Below are positions 1-7,167 of a stretch of 36,090 nt of DNA, one piece after another. Position 1 is the first letter of the stretch; each line of letters begins with the position of its first letter. This stretch comes from a bacterium (GTDB taxonomy: Bacteria; Chlamydiota; Chlamydiia; Chlamydiales; RGXB01): positions 1 through 36,090 of the forward strand of contig RGXB01000001.1 of assembly GCA_010029555.1 (NCBI GenBank), read 5' to 3'. The notes beneath the pieces are model-generated. The model did not search any database and was not told the origin of the DNA. It saw nothing but the letters and a program-made list of their open reading frames with translations. The translations under genes and the position numbers were made by a program.

Positions 1-1332
1 ACCCGATCCTGTGGCGCCGGCAATCAAACAGTGAGGCATCTTCGATAAATCGCAGATCACCTCCTCCCCGCTTACAGTTTTCCCTAGAAGAACCGGGATG
101 TGAAACTTTTTCGGATTATTGCGATAGGAGATAAGCATCTGCTTAAAGCCCACCTCCTGTGCTGTTAGTGAGGGGATCTCAACCCCTACCGCCGCCTTTC
201 CCGGAATCGGTGCTATAATCCTGATCGATTTTGCTTGAAGATTGAGTGCTATGTCATCTTCAAGCGCCTTGATCTTTTGGACTTTGACACCAATTGCAGG
301 GTGTACCTCAAATGAGGTAATCGTGGGTCCACAATTGATTTCTCCCACTTTCCCCTCGATTCCGAAGCTCAAAAGGGTCTCTTCAAGGATGCGCGCTTGT
401 CTCTCTAGATCTTTTTTCAAAAGAGGTTGATCCACCTTTTTAGCATCTGTAAGGAGAGAAATAGGGGGGAGCTCGTAACCGTTTGAGGTGATCTTTTTTT
501 TGCTCTCCAATTTTACCGCTGGGAGAAGCTCACTCGCTTTGATTTTGGGTAAAAGTCTTTTTTTTTCGGAAAAAACAGGCTCCTCTACATCCACCTCAAC
601 GATAGCATCCTCCTCAGGCGTCTTGAGTTTTCTTGGCCAAACCCGCTTAGGAGCGTCTAAAGAGGTTAAGCTAAATGTCGCTGTTTCGTCTGTCGGAGCC
701 TCTTTCTTCATTTTTAGAAAACGATCTTTAAGGTGATCTACTAGAGCTAAAGGGCTGATCTCAAAAATGGAGAGTAAAGAGATGAGTAAAACTAAAAGAA
801 AGCTGAAAAAAGTACCGGTAGGAGTGAGAAGAATTTTTAGGTTAAAATAGGGTATACCCTGATAAATGTAGTCGGCAAGGACTCCCCCTAAAAATACTTT
901 AGTGATCTTTGTAGGGTAGGGGCCGTCCGCGATCGCAGTATCAAAAAGAACAAACTTCTTCAAGTTGGAAAACACAGAGCTCCCAGCAATCAAAGAGAGT
1001 AAAATACAAGAGGACAATAGAAAAAGGGCAAAAAATAGTATTTTATTCGCCGGCCTGTCGAAAGGATCTTTAATCAGGTGCTTCACTCCCCAAAAAATCA
1101 GAAAAAATGCAAGCATAAAAGATTGAATTCCTAACAGGTAATTAAGAATAAAGCTCACGAAATACCCAACTAAGCCGAGAAGATTAGCTTCGGGCTTTTG
1201 TTGATGAAAAGAGATAAGAGCTAATAGTAAAAGCAGGGCAAGAGCACAAAGAATAAATCCGAATATTTCGCTGGGTTTATTTTGGAACTCTTCATCGGAA
1301 GGTGTATTTGTTTTAAACGAAACTTTAGGCAT
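1..1332 (-). CDS. ftsK: FtsK/SpoIIIE DNA translocase, N-terminal part (cut by window edge)
   Basis: FtsK anchors at the division septum and pumps chromosome ends through it. The ATG is at 1332-1330 and 444 codons lie in the window. The protein starts with four hydrophobic segments (about residues 23-42, 51-83, 97-120 and 144-190). A charged linker follows, then the alpha/beta start of the motor with GKVGEINCGPTITSFEV and IRIIAPIPGKAAVGVEIP, typical of the family. The last visible residues are AGATGSG, the first part of the Walker A loop, so its Lys-Ser, Walker B and the gamma DNA-reading domain lie outside. The gene is downstream of comEC and tRNA-His on the same strand. FtsK is expected in Chlamydiota even though FtsZ is absent. 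Identification is firm; the C-terminal state cannot be judged. Confidence 0.93.
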   Translation of the reverse strand, partial: MPKVSFKTNTPSDEEFQNKPSEIFGFILCALALLLLLALISFHQQKPEANLLGLVGYFVSFILNYLLGIQSFMLAFFLIFWGVKHLIKDPFDRPANKILFFALFLLSSCILLSLIAGSSVFSNLKKFVLFDTAIADGPYPTKITKVFLGGVLADYIYQGIPYFNLKILLTPTGTFFSFLLVLLISLLSIFEISPLALVDHLKDRFLKMKKEAPTDETATFSLTSLDAPKRVWPRKLKTPEEDAIVEVDVEEPVFSEKKRLLPKIKASELLPAVKLESKKKITSNGYELPPISLLTDAKKVDQPLLKKDLERQARILEETLLSFGIEGKVGEINCGPTITSFEVHPAIGVKVQKIKALEDDIALNLQAKSIRIIAPIPGKAAVGVEIPSLTAQEVGFKQMLISYRNNPKKFHIPVLLGKTVSGEEVICDLSKMPHCLIAGATGSG

Positions 1333-1373
1333 TTACCTAAAGGGTATGGATTAAGCTTATTTAAAGCAAGAAG

Positions 1374-1447
1374 GGCGAACGACGGGACTCGAACCCGCGA
1401 CAGCCAGATCCACAATCTGGAGCTCTACCAACTGAGCTACGTCCGCC
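1374..1447 (-). tRNA. tRNA-His (anticodon GTG)
   Basis: The minus strand folds as a cloverleaf. The acceptor GCGGACG pairs with CGTTCGC with one G-U pair, the D arm begins TAGCTC, the anticodon stem CCAGA/TCTGG encloses TTGTGGA, and the T arm is GCGGGTTCGAGTCCCGT. An extra 5' G at 1447 faces a C73 discriminator at 1374, which is the G-1:C73 pair diagnostic of tRNA-His. The 3' CCA is not encoded; TT follows the C at 1373. The gene lies 18 bases downstream of the comEC stop. Confidence 0.95.
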
Positions 1448-1465
1448 ACGAAACTTTATCAAATA

Positions 1466-2614
1466 TTAAACAGTATCCGCTGTTTTATGGCAAGAGCGAA
1501 GAATTGCGATACCCACGATAAGGATGAGAATTGTTTGAAGTAGGGGCTCTGCATCTTTTGGGGGATAGAGGTTGAAGGTTAAAGGTCTGGGAATTGCACT
1601 CATAAGGGCAAGAACTTTACCCGTGTACCAGCTACATAAAGGGGATAGAAAAGGGATAAACATGGATAGAATACATAAAAATAGAGTTGGCAACATCAGG
1701 GGGGGGAAGATCAGATTGGTAATTAAGGCCAAGGGAGGAAAGCTATGGATATGGAGTAAAATATAGGGCAAAGTGACAAAGGTTACGGCTAAATTTAGGC
1801 TCAGGAGATTGCAAAAAAATTTTTTACAAAGATTTTTACTCTGGGGGATCAAATAAAAAGATTTTTTCACAAAACGGGACTCAAGGAAAGCATTTATTTT
1901 TTTGCTGTAAAAGAGGATGCCAAAGGTGGCTAAAAAACTTAGAGCTGAGCCGATCTGAAAGCTCTTTTCGGAAAGGAGCAAAAAGACGAGTATAAAAGAC
2001 AAATAAAAGGTGTTTTTAGGATGCTGAAATCTTTTGCATAGAGGGGCGAGAAGGGTCAAAAATATAGAGAGAAAGCTGCGCAAAACAGAGCTGGATAGCT
2101 GGACAACTAAAACATATCCGCTGGCTATTAAAATCAAAAAAACCAAGGTAAAGCGCCCTTTGGATAATCGGGATAATAACAGATCAAAGGTCGAAAGAAT
2201 CGATTGAAAGTGAAAACCCGATATGGCTAAAAGATGACTAAGCCCCAGAGATCGAAACAAAAAGCCTAAAGATACACCGGGAGATTTGCCCAGCAGAAAC
2301 GTTTTATAAAAAAGGGCGATATCACTTGAGTAAAGCGCGTCTATTCTCTGTTCAAGCCCCTTTTGCAGCGGGGCAAAAAAGGGGGATATATCGAACGGTT
2401 TTAAAGGGGAATAGGGGTAAAAAAGCCCCATAAGAGCTGACAGAAGGAATAGGACCGGGTGCATGCAAGCGATCGGTATGACTAAAAAAACAACCAGAGC
2501 TTTATTTAAGCAATCTAAGTGGGTTAAAAGGGGGCAAAAGAGAATGCCTAGGGCAACGACAAGAGCCGGGTTTTCATTTGGAAACAGTCTAACGAAAGGG
2601 CTTTTGTAAGGCAC
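1466..2614 (-). CDS. comEC: ComEC/Rec2-type DNA uptake channel, reduced to the membrane core
   Basis: ComEC forms the inner-membrane channel for single-stranded DNA during natural competence. The 382-residue product is very hydrophobic with many membrane spans. It carries the competence-domain signature LGLSHLLAISGFHFQ at about residues 123-137. Full ComEC proteins of 700-800 residues also have an N-terminal OB-fold and a C-terminal metallo-beta-lactamase domain. Here only short N-terminal spans precede the competence domain, and the protein stops after the last membrane helix, so both soluble domains are missing. The start codon is GTG, with AGGG just upstream. It is flanked by ndh (48 bases upstream) and tRNA-His. 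Family assignment is good; whether the reduced form moves DNA is unknown. Confidence 0.8.
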   Translation of the reverse strand: MPYKSPFVRLFPNENPALVVALGILFCPLLTHLDCLNKALVVFLVIPIACMHPVLFLLSALMGLFYPYSPLKPFDISPFFAPLQKGLEQRIDALYSSDIALFYKTFLLGKSPGVSLGFLFRSLGLSHLLAISGFHFQSILSTFDLLLSRLSKGRFTLVFLILIASGYVLVVQLSSSVLRSFLSIFLTLLAPLCKRFQHPKNTFYLSFILVFLLLSEKSFQIGSALSFLATFGILFYSKKINAFLESRFVKKSFYLIPQSKNLCKKFFCNLLSLNLAVTFVTLPYILLHIHSFPPLALITNLIFPPLMLPTLFLCILSMFIPFLSPLCSWYTGKVLALMSAIPRPLTFNLYPPKDAEPLLQTILILIVGIAILRSCHKTADTV

Positions 2615-2662
2615 TGCCCTAAAGGTTAAAGGAAAAATTTCTTTTGTTTAAGCAAAAAAAGT

Positions 2663-3949
2663 CTAATTCTCTTTTTCGAGCTCTTCAATAGGCTTGAGGA
2701 TCACTCGATTGGTCCTTGTTCGTCCAGTTAGATAATGGACAATCCAATCAAGTGCTACCACTAAACGGTTTCGAAAAGAGACCAGATAGACCAGGTGAAT
2801 CAGAAGCCAAGCTAGCCAGGCGATGAATCCTTGTAATTGGAGTTTTCCGGAGACTGCAACCGCTTTATAGCTGCCAATAGTCGCCATCATCCCTTTATCA
2901 AAGTAGCTGAATGGTTTGGGATTTTTTTGCCCTTGGGTTTTTTTCTTGAGAAAGTTGCCCACATAGGCGCCCATTTGGATAGCTACCGGAGCTATCCCGG
3001 GAAGAGGAGATCCCTCACTCCCTTTGAAGTGGGATGCATCGCCAATCACAAACACATGGGGGTCTTCAGGTAGGTGCAAATAGGGTCCAACGATTGCTCT
3101 GCCCTGTCGGTCTAGCTCGGTATGAAGAGATTTTAGCAAAGGGGAGGCCTCATTACCGGCAGCCCAGATGACCGCTTCGGCAGGATAAAATCCTTTTTCA
3201 GTTTCCACCCCATTAGGTAGGACATTTGTAACTTTGGTGTTGGTCAATACCTCCACCCCCAAAGAAACCAAATCTTGGTGAGCCCTTTTACGCAAGGGTT
3301 CGGGATAGGCGGGGAGTACTTCTGGAAATCCCTCTAACAAAAGAACTCGGGCTTTTTTTGGATCGATATGTCGGAAATTTTTTTTGAGAGTGTCATTTTT
3401 CAATTCCGCTATTGAACCTGCAAGCTCTACGCCTGTGGGCCCGCCTCCAATCACAACAAAAACCATGTGCTCCATAAGCTCTTCAAAATTCTGAGCTTTT
3501 TCTGCACGTTCAAAAGCTAAAAGAAGTTTTTGTTTGATTTTGTAGGCGTCCTGGAGAGTCTTGAGCCCCGGAGCCAAAGCCTCATAATGGGGGTTACCAA
3601 AATAGGAATGTCTGGCACCTGTTGCAATAACAAGTTCATCATAAAAGAGTTCATGACCGTCATGGAGGAGGATCTTTTTGTGCTGCCGATCCACTTGGAC
3701 CACAAAACCCATGCGCACCTCGACGTTATTTTGGTCTTTGAAGATCTCCCTCAAGGGTTTCGAGATCGAGGATTCGCTCAGGCTTGCCGTAGCCACCTGA
3801 TAGAGAAGGGGTTGGAAGATGTGGGAATTCATCCTATCGATAAGAGTGATTCTGCAAGGAGCTTTTTTGAGTTTTTGAATGAGATTAATCCCGGCAAATC
3901 CCCCTCCGATGACTACAACATGCTTCTCCATACTTTTCTTCTTAAACAA
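2663..3949 (-). CDS. ndh: Type II NADH dehydrogenase (NDH-2)
   Basis: This is a single-subunit flavoprotein that passes electrons from NADH to quinone without pumping protons, at the inner face of the membrane. The sequence has the FAD-binding start VVVIGGGFAG (residues 11-20), a second nucleotide-binding loop VIGGGPTGVELAG for NADH, and VFVIGDASH near the FAD-binding end. A hydrophobic C-terminal stretch (FIAWLAWLLIHLVYLVSF) is the usual membrane-binding tail. Length (428 residues) is normal. ATG 3931 (MEKHVVV) is an alternative start with AAGAAG before it. The gene is divergent from hprK. Chlamydiaceae rely on the Na+-NQR, so NDH-2 suggests a broader respiratory chain. Confidence 0.9.
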   Translation of the reverse strand: MFKKKSMEKHVVVIGGGFAGINLIQKLKKAPCRITLIDRMNSHIFQPLLYQVATASLSESSISKPLREIFKDQNNVEVRMGFVVQVDRQHKKILLHDGHELFYDELVIATGARHSYFGNPHYEALAPGLKTLQDAYKIKQKLLLAFERAEKAQNFEELMEHMVFVVIGGGPTGVELAGSIAELKNDTLKKNFRHIDPKKARVLLLEGFPEVLPAYPEPLRKRAHQDLVSLGVEVLTNTKVTNVLPNGVETEKGFYPAEAVIWAAGNEASPLLKSLHTELDRQGRAIVGPYLHLPEDPHVFVIGDASHFKGSEGSPLPGIAPVAIQMGAYVGNFLKKKTQGQKNPKPFSYFDKGMMATIGSYKAVAVSGKLQLQGFIAWLAWLLIHLVYLVSFRNRLVVALDWIVHYLTGRTRTNRVILKPIEELEKEN

Positions 3950-4072
3950 ACATAGAAAAAAAAATAAGCTTTTTATGCAGAGAATACTAAAAAGTCAAAA
4001 AAAATCTTGGTAATACTAAAAAAAATTAGGTAAAAAAATGCAACGCTTCACGGGTTTGTTGCAAGTGTAATA

Positions 4073-4090
4073 CCATCTTTGGCAAGATGG
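4073..4090 (+). promoter_or_regulatory. Short hairpin in the hprK leader
   Basis: CCATCTT (4073-4079) and AAGATGG (4084-4090) form a perfect 7-bp stem with a 4-base loop TGGC, 24 bases upstream of the likely hprK ATG at 4115. No T-run follows, so it is not a standard terminator. It could be a leader structure or an operator half-site pair in the ndh/hprK divergent region. Function is unproven. Confidence 0.3.
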
Positions 4091-4114
4091 AACTTTAAGG
4101 TTGGGATCCTTTTT

Positions 4115-5077
4115 ATGTTGACCGTTCACGAGCTTTTGCAAAAGTATAAAGAGCCCCTCAATCTTGAGCTTACAGCGGGTGCAGACGGACTTAAAGAGAA
4201 GAAAGTTATTGTTCCAGAGGTGGAGCGCCCCGGCTTAGCTTTATGCGGCTATTTGAAACATCGCTCTGAAAGGCGTATCCTGGTTTTTGGAAAAATTGAG
4301 ATCGAGTATCTCAAAGACATTTCCCAAGACGAAAGAAAGGAGCGTTTATCTCTGCTTTTTGGAAAAAAGCTCCCGGCAATTTTTGTAGCTCGTAGGTACC
4401 GACCCCCCAAAGAGCTCATAGAAATTTGCAATGAAAAACGGATTCCATTATTCCGCTCAAGCCTATCAACGATGAACCTCATCACCCGACTGACGGTGAT
4501 TTTGGTGGAGGAATTTGCCCCTACCATGTCCTGTCACGGAACTCTTGTGGAGGTTTTTGGAATAGGGCTTTTGATCCAGGGGAACTCCTCTGTAGGTAAG
4601 AGCGAAGCGGCTTTGGGATTGATTGAGAGGGGGCATCGGTTGATTGCCGATGATGTGGTTCTAGTCTCTAAAAAGAAAGGGGGGTATCTTGAGGGGACAG
4701 GTCCTGAACTCACTCGCCACCTTTTAGAAATACGGGGAATAGGAATTATCAATGTAGCCCATCTTTATGGGGCTGTTTGTATATCGGAGTCTAAAAAAAT
4801 AGACCTTATTGTCAAATTAGAACAATGGGACGACACCCATTTTTATGATAGAATTGGTCTTGAAGAGAAGTTTTGCGAATTACTGAATATTAAGGTCCCT
4901 TTTTATATTATGCCCGTAAAGCCGGGTCGTGATGTGGTGCTTTTATTAGAGACAATCGTTTTGAATCATCGCCTTAAGGAGACCGGGTATAATTCAGCAA
5001 AAGAATTTAATGTGAAGCTTTTAGATACCCTTTCAAAGAAAGCTTGTTCGAAAGAAACCTCCTTAGATATACTTTAG
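4115..5077 (+). CDS. hprK: HPr kinase/phosphorylase
   Basis: HprK phosphorylates and dephosphorylates a serine of HPr, tying PTS phosphate flow to metabolic state. The product has the family N-terminal domain, then SCHGTLVEVFGIGLLI with the conserved His, the Walker A loop GNSSVGKSE (from about residue 156), the acidic ADDVV motif, the signature LEIRGIGIINV, and the C-terminal MPVKPGRDV. The ATG at 4115 gives MLTVHELL, the usual beginning; an in-frame TTG at 4079 lies inside the leader hairpin and is less likely. ptsI begins 7 bases after the stop, so the two are probably co-transcribed. No ptsH (HPr) gene is found next to them, although HPr is the enzyme's substrate. Confidence 0.92.
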   Translation: MLTVHELLQKYKEPLNLELTAGADGLKEKKVIVPEVERPGLALCGYLKHRSERRILVFGKIEIEYLKDISQDERKERLSLLFGKKLPAIFVARRYRPPKELIEICNEKRIPLFRSSLSTMNLITRLTVILVEEFAPTMSCHGTLVEVFGIGLLIQGNSSVGKSEAALGLIERGHRLIADDVVLVSKKKGGYLEGTGPELTRHLLEIRGIGIINVAHLYGAVCISESKKIDLIVKLEQWDDTHFYDRIGLEEKFCELLNIKVPFYIMPVKPGRDVVLLLETIVLNHRLKETGYNSAKEFNVKLLDTLSKKACSKETSLDIL

Positions 5078-5084
5078 AGGCCAA

Positions 5085-6737
5085 ATGATGACAACGCACT
5101 CTTTAGTGAATTTTGAAGGAAAACCTATTTTGAAAGGGGTAGCGTCGGGCCCCCTCGTTATTTATAGGGAAAAATCTTTTCAGGAAAAAAAAGAGTGTTG
5201 TCAGGATCTAGAGGAGAATATCCATAAATACCATCAAGCGCTTGCTATAACAAAAAAAGAGATACAGGCACTTTTAAAGCGCTTAAACGCGATGGAAAAT
5301 TTCGATTCGGTAAGTATCTTTCAGGCTCATCTTTCGATCCTTGACGATCCTCTATTTACGCAGCAAATTGAAAGTAAAATGCGCATCGAAAATATTCCTG
5401 CGCAACAAGCGTTGGAGAGCGCGATTGAAAGCGTTGTAGAGGCTCTTGAGGCAACATTGGATCCCTTTTTTCGAGAAAGGATTCTGGATCTTAAAGATTT
5501 GCAATACCGTATAACCTACCATTTACACGGAGCGGAACCGAAAATTCCGCAAACTTTTCAAGGAGCTATTGTCTGTGTGAAAGAGGTTTCTCCCTCTTTG
5601 GCTGCACAGGGAGCTTTGAAAGGGGTAAAAGGGTTCATTAGTTTGAACGGTTCAAGCGCTTCCCACACCTCAGTAGTACTGAAGAGTCGTGCTATTGGAC
5701 ATTTGTTGCTTGAGGATCTTTCGGTGCTTGAACCCTACGAGGGGAAAATGGTTCTTATGGATTCCCAAAAAGGGGTTCTTTACATAGACCCACCCTCAGA
5801 TTTTCTGGAATCCACGGAAAAAGCACCAAATACACTTTCATCTGCAGAAGAAACTTCGGGTGAAGTGTGTACGATAGATGGCCAATTGGTGCGGATTTAT
5901 TCCACATTTGATGGTGTGGAGTATTCTAGTGAGCTAAAAAACGGCATAGGGCTATACCGGACAGAATTTTACCTTTTGCATGATAGGGAAATAGCCTTCT
6001 GCGAGGAGCGCCAGACGCTCCTTTACCAGTCGATTTTAGAGGAGGTCAAGCCCCAAAAAGTTGTCTTTCGCCTTTTTGATCTTGGAGGGGATAAAAATTT
6101 TCTCCATGATCTGGATCCCAAGAGGGCAAAACTGCGCTCTGTTCAGTATTTGATTGAGAGGAGCGAAATCTTGGAGCTGCAGCTGAGCTCTTTGATGAAA
6201 GCTCAAAAAAATTCTCCCCTTTTTGTTCTTATCCCATACGTTGTAAAAAAAGAAGAGCTCGAGCTGATACAAAAAGAGATTTTTCGGATTCAAAATAATC
6301 TTGAATCGACCCTCAAGGTGCATTTGGGGGCGATGATCGAGACCCCTTTAACCGAGGATGCGCTCGAGGGGATTCTCGAGGTGGCCGATTTTCTAGCGAT
6401 TGGAACGAATGATTTGACCCAAGCCTTGATTGAAATTCACCGAGATTCGCCCGATTTTTGTTCGTTTCAGCCCGAACTATTTAGAACCATTCGCCAAATC
6501 ATTCAAAAAGCCTCCGATTGGGGTAAACCGGTTAGTGTTTGTGGAGAAATTGTCTCTAATCCTGTATTTACTGAGCTTTTAATAGGTTTAGGGGCGACCG
6601 ATTTCTCCTGTTCCTTTCATGAGATCCCCCAGATTAAACGGAAAATCCTTACTTCAGAACGAAAAAAGTCCTTTTTGCTTGCTGAAAAAGTTTGTGCAGC
6701 CACCTCTTCTTTTGAGGTAAAAACTCTATTACATTAA
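5085..6737 (+). CDS. ptsI: Phosphoenolpyruvate-protein phosphotransferase (PTS enzyme I)
   Basis: Enzyme I takes phosphate from PEP and passes it to HPr. At 550 residues it is near normal length. The phospho-histidine site is SSASHTSVVLKSR with His194. The PEP-binding domain shows GIGLYRTEF, LFDLGGDK, MIETP, AIGTNDLTQ and the catalytic Cys486 in SVCGE. The usual NPxLGxRAIR motif is replaced by DPKRAKLRSVQ, which keeps one Arg in register. It therefore looks active but divergent. RBS GAGG lies 5 bases before the ATG; a second ATG follows directly. The hprK-ptsI pairing without sugar permease genes suggests a mainly regulatory PTS, as proposed for Chlamydia. A terminator lies downstream, facing ybaB. 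Confidence 0.93.
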   Translation: MMTTHSLVNFEGKPILKGVASGPLVIYREKSFQEKKECCQDLEENIHKYHQALAITKKEIQALLKRLNAMENFDSVSIFQAHLSILDDPLFTQQIESKMRIENIPAQQALESAIESVVEALEATLDPFFRERILDLKDLQYRITYHLHGAEPKIPQTFQGAIVCVKEVSPSLAAQGALKGVKGFISLNGSSASHTSVVLKSRAIGHLLLEDLSVLEPYEGKMVLMDSQKGVLYIDPPSDFLESTEKAPNTLSSAEETSGEVCTIDGQLVRIYSTFDGVEYSSELKNGIGLYRTEFYLLHDREIAFCEERQTLLYQSILEEVKPQKVVFRLFDLGGDKNFLHDLDPKRAKLRSVQYLIERSEILELQLSSLMKAQKNSPLFVLIPYVVKKEELELIQKEIFRIQNNLESTLKVHLGAMIETPLTEDALEGILEVADFLAIGTNDLTQALIEIHRDSPDFCSFQPELFRTIRQIIQKASDWGKPVSVCGEIVSNPVFTELLIGLGATDFSCSFHEIPQIKRKILTSERKKSFLLAEKVCAATSSFEVKTLLH

Positions 6738-6843
6738 ATACATCAAAAAAAGCTAAGAGCTAAGCAAGAGGCGTCGACTCTATGTATGAAGTATTAGTGA
6801 ACCCTTTTTTTTCCCGCACTTTTTTTTAGGCGCGGGAGGAGAC

Positions 6844-6867
6844 AAAAACCCTTAAGTAGAGGTTTTT
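6844..6867. terminator. Bidirectional terminator between ptsI and ybaB
   Basis: AAAAACC (6844-6850) pairs with GGTTTTT (6861-6867) around a 10-base loop, with a T-run to 6870 on the plus strand and A-run/T-run symmetry on the minus strand. It lies between the convergent ends of ptsI and ybaB and touches the ybaB stop codon. A second possible stem with arms CCCGC/GCGGG lies just upstream at about 6812-6837, with a T-rich loop. Confidence 0.55.
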
Positions 6868-6868
6868 T

Positions 6869-7135
6869 TTAGAGCTGGAAGTGCTCCATTTTCTTTTCTG
6901 CATCTTCATAAGCTGCTTGAATCAGGTCCTCAAGACCCTCGACATCATCGGGATTAACACACTCTTTTTTAATTTTGATCCGTTTAAGCTCTTTATTTCC
7001 GCTTAGGGTAATCTCGACTAATTGTGAGGGGGCATGACCCACATATTCTTTTGATTTCAGTTCTTGAGTCAGCCTCTCTAGCTGCTCGGAGATATTGCGT
7101 TGATCTTTCTTTTTTTTCAAAAATCCGCTTCCCAT
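6869..7135 (-). CDS. ybaB: YbaB/EbfC family nucleoid-associated protein
   Basis: YbaB proteins are small dimeric DNA-binding proteins commonly encoded next to dnaX, as here. The 88-residue product has a lysine-rich start (MGSGFLKKKK), a helical segment, the core VEITLSGNKELKRIKIKKECV and the acidic helix DLIQAAYEDAEKKM. I place the start at ATG 7135 because AAGGA lies 6 bases upstream and the MGSG-KKKK start matches what I remember of the Chlamydia homologue. A longer reading from 7189 would overlap dnaX by 22 bases and add an atypical N-terminus. It is co-directional with dnaX, 32 bases downstream of its stop. Confidence 0.88.
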   Translation of the reverse strand: MGSGFLKKKKDQRNISEQLERLTQELKSKEYVGHAPSQLVEITLSGNKELKRIKIKKECVNPDDVEGLEDLIQAAYEDAEKKMEHFQL

Positions 7136-7167
7136 AGGTTTCCTTAGTGATTTTCCATTTTCAGATT

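Noticed and set aside
3530-3955. 141-residue plus-strand frame opposite ndh
   Set aside because: It is fully antisense to the conserved NDH-2 reading frame.
6800-6870. T-rich stretches between ptsI and ybaB as a repeat array
   Set aside because: They are explained by terminator-like stems for the two convergent genes; no repeating unit is present.
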